This document shows, piece by piece, positions 8,419-8,824 of a stretch of DNA of 8,824 nt. This stretch comes from Acidobacteriota bacterium (GTDB lineage Bacteria > Acidobacteriota > Terriglobia > Versatilivoradales > Versatilivoraceae). The first letter of the stretch is position 1. Every line of letters begins with the position of its first letter. The notes beneath the pieces were generated by a model. It did not search any database and had not been told where the DNA came from. It was given only the letters and a program-made list of their open reading frames with translations. The stretch covers positions 1 through 8,824 of the forward strand of contig JAPOZE010000295.1 in assembly GCA_026706225.1 (NCBI GenBank). The letters run 5' to 3'. Made by a program: the position numbers and the translations under genes.

Positions 8419-8824
8419 ATGACGCACGGTCTTCAGCGGGGTTGCAGGAAATCGATTCCGTCGCTGGGCTTGGCCTTGCTGGCGGTGGTCCCCTGGATCT
8501 CAGGTGCTCGAGAAGTTCCATCCCCGACTTCGGGCGGCCCGGAACCGATCATACAGCCGCTTCCTTTCAGCCATCGCAGCCATGCTCAAATCGGGCTGAA
8601 CTGCGCCACCTGCCATTCCATGGAGGGTAGGGGCGGTAGTGCAGGGTTTCCTTCCTCCACTCTTTGCCTGACCTGCCATCGTGGAGGCAAGGGCGAAATC
8701 TCGCCTGTTGAAGGACTGTTGGAGGGTTACGAGCAAAGAGGGGAGGCCATTCCCTGGGTCCGGGTCTACAAGATCCCCGATTTTGTATTCTTCAACCACA
8801 AGGAGCACCTGGCCTCCGGAGCGA
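8419..8824 (+). CDS. Multiheme cytochrome c, class III/c7-like (3' end outside window)
   Basis: This frame stays open to the window edge and gives 135 residues of an exported electron carrier. A signal peptide is visible: basic MTHGLQRGCRKS, then IPSLGLALLAVVPWISGA. The mature part has FSHRSHAQIG before the first heme site, CATCH (C62, C65, H66), then CLTCH (C83, C86, H87). PWVRVYKIPDFVFFNHKEHL follows at 112-131. The pattern of FxHxxH before CxxCH and a PDFVxFNH block matches multiheme cytochrome c3/c7-type proteins and the related pentaheme subunits of alternative complex III and similar complexes; more heme sites are expected downstream. It starts 46 bases after the PQQ dehydrogenase, suggesting co-transcription. 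ATG 8407 (four residues longer) is an equally possible start, and neither has a clear ribosome binding site. Confidence 0.85.
   Translation, partial: MTHGLQRGCRKSIPSLGLALLAVVPWISGAREVPSPTSGGPEPIIQPLPFSHRSHAQIGLNCATCHSMEGRGGSAGFPSSTLCLTCHRGGKGEISPVEGLLEGYEQRGEAIPWVRVYKIPDFVFFNHKEHLASGA

Noticed and set aside
7059..8420. Long minus-strand open frame (453 codons) opposite the PQQ dehydrogenase
   Set aside because: It is antisense to a well-supported quinoprotein, is rich in His, Gly and Pro without domains, and is explained as a shadow.
8442..8630. Short + strand open frame (62 codons) near the window end
   Set aside because: It overlaps the cytochrome gene in another frame. The frame starting at 8419 has a signal peptide and two CxxCH sites and explains the region.

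Overview
The window is GC-rich, densely coded bacterial DNA with every supported gene on the + strand. The first 2.7 kb carry a conserved housekeeping block, trpS (3' part only), scpA, scpB and an RluB-type pseudouridine synthase. The second half holds a periplasmic or exported redox pair: a PQQ-dependent dehydrogenase and the start of a multiheme c-type cytochrome. High GC, this gene order, a soluble glucose-dehydrogenase-like quinoprotein and a cytochrome c3/c7-type protein together suggest a Gram-negative soil- or sediment-type bacterium. Acidobacteriota is my best guess, but this is inference from general familiarity and not a phylogenetic result.

Layout: (1) 2-2696, four genes spaced by 15 bases or less, probably one operon: tryptophanyl-tRNA synthetase C-terminus, ScpA and ScpB (kleisin and winged-helix partners of SMC), and an S4-domain rRNA pseudouridine synthase. 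(2) 2697-2875, a 179-base gap with only weak inverted repeats. (3) 2876-3283, a small CoA-binding Rossmann protein. Its last codons form the left arm of a good intrinsic terminator (3260-3296), which closes this transcription unit. (4) 3342-4763, a membrane-anchored M23 (LytM-type) cell-wall peptidase whose usual HxH motif reads HLD. (5) 4825-6396, a radical SAM protein with an N-terminal B12-binding-like domain and unknown substrate, starting at GTG behind a strong ribosome binding site. (6) 6471-8372, a secreted PQQ dehydrogenase of the glucose-dehydrogenase type without the usual N-terminal membrane anchor. (7) 8419 to the window end, the 5' part of a multiheme cytochrome c with a signal peptide and two CxxCH heme sites.

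How the genes may work together: the first block serves translation and chromosome segregation. The M23 peptidase acts in the envelope. The dehydrogenase and cytochrome are both predicted to be exported and lie 46 bases apart, so they are candidates for a donor-acceptor pair that oxidises a sugar or alcohol outside the cytoplasm. I found no tRNA, rRNA, CRISPR array, insertion sequence or clear sign of recent transfer. I do not see a wholly new system. The radical SAM protein, the M23 metal-site substitution and the dehydrogenase-cytochrome pair most deserve follow-up.
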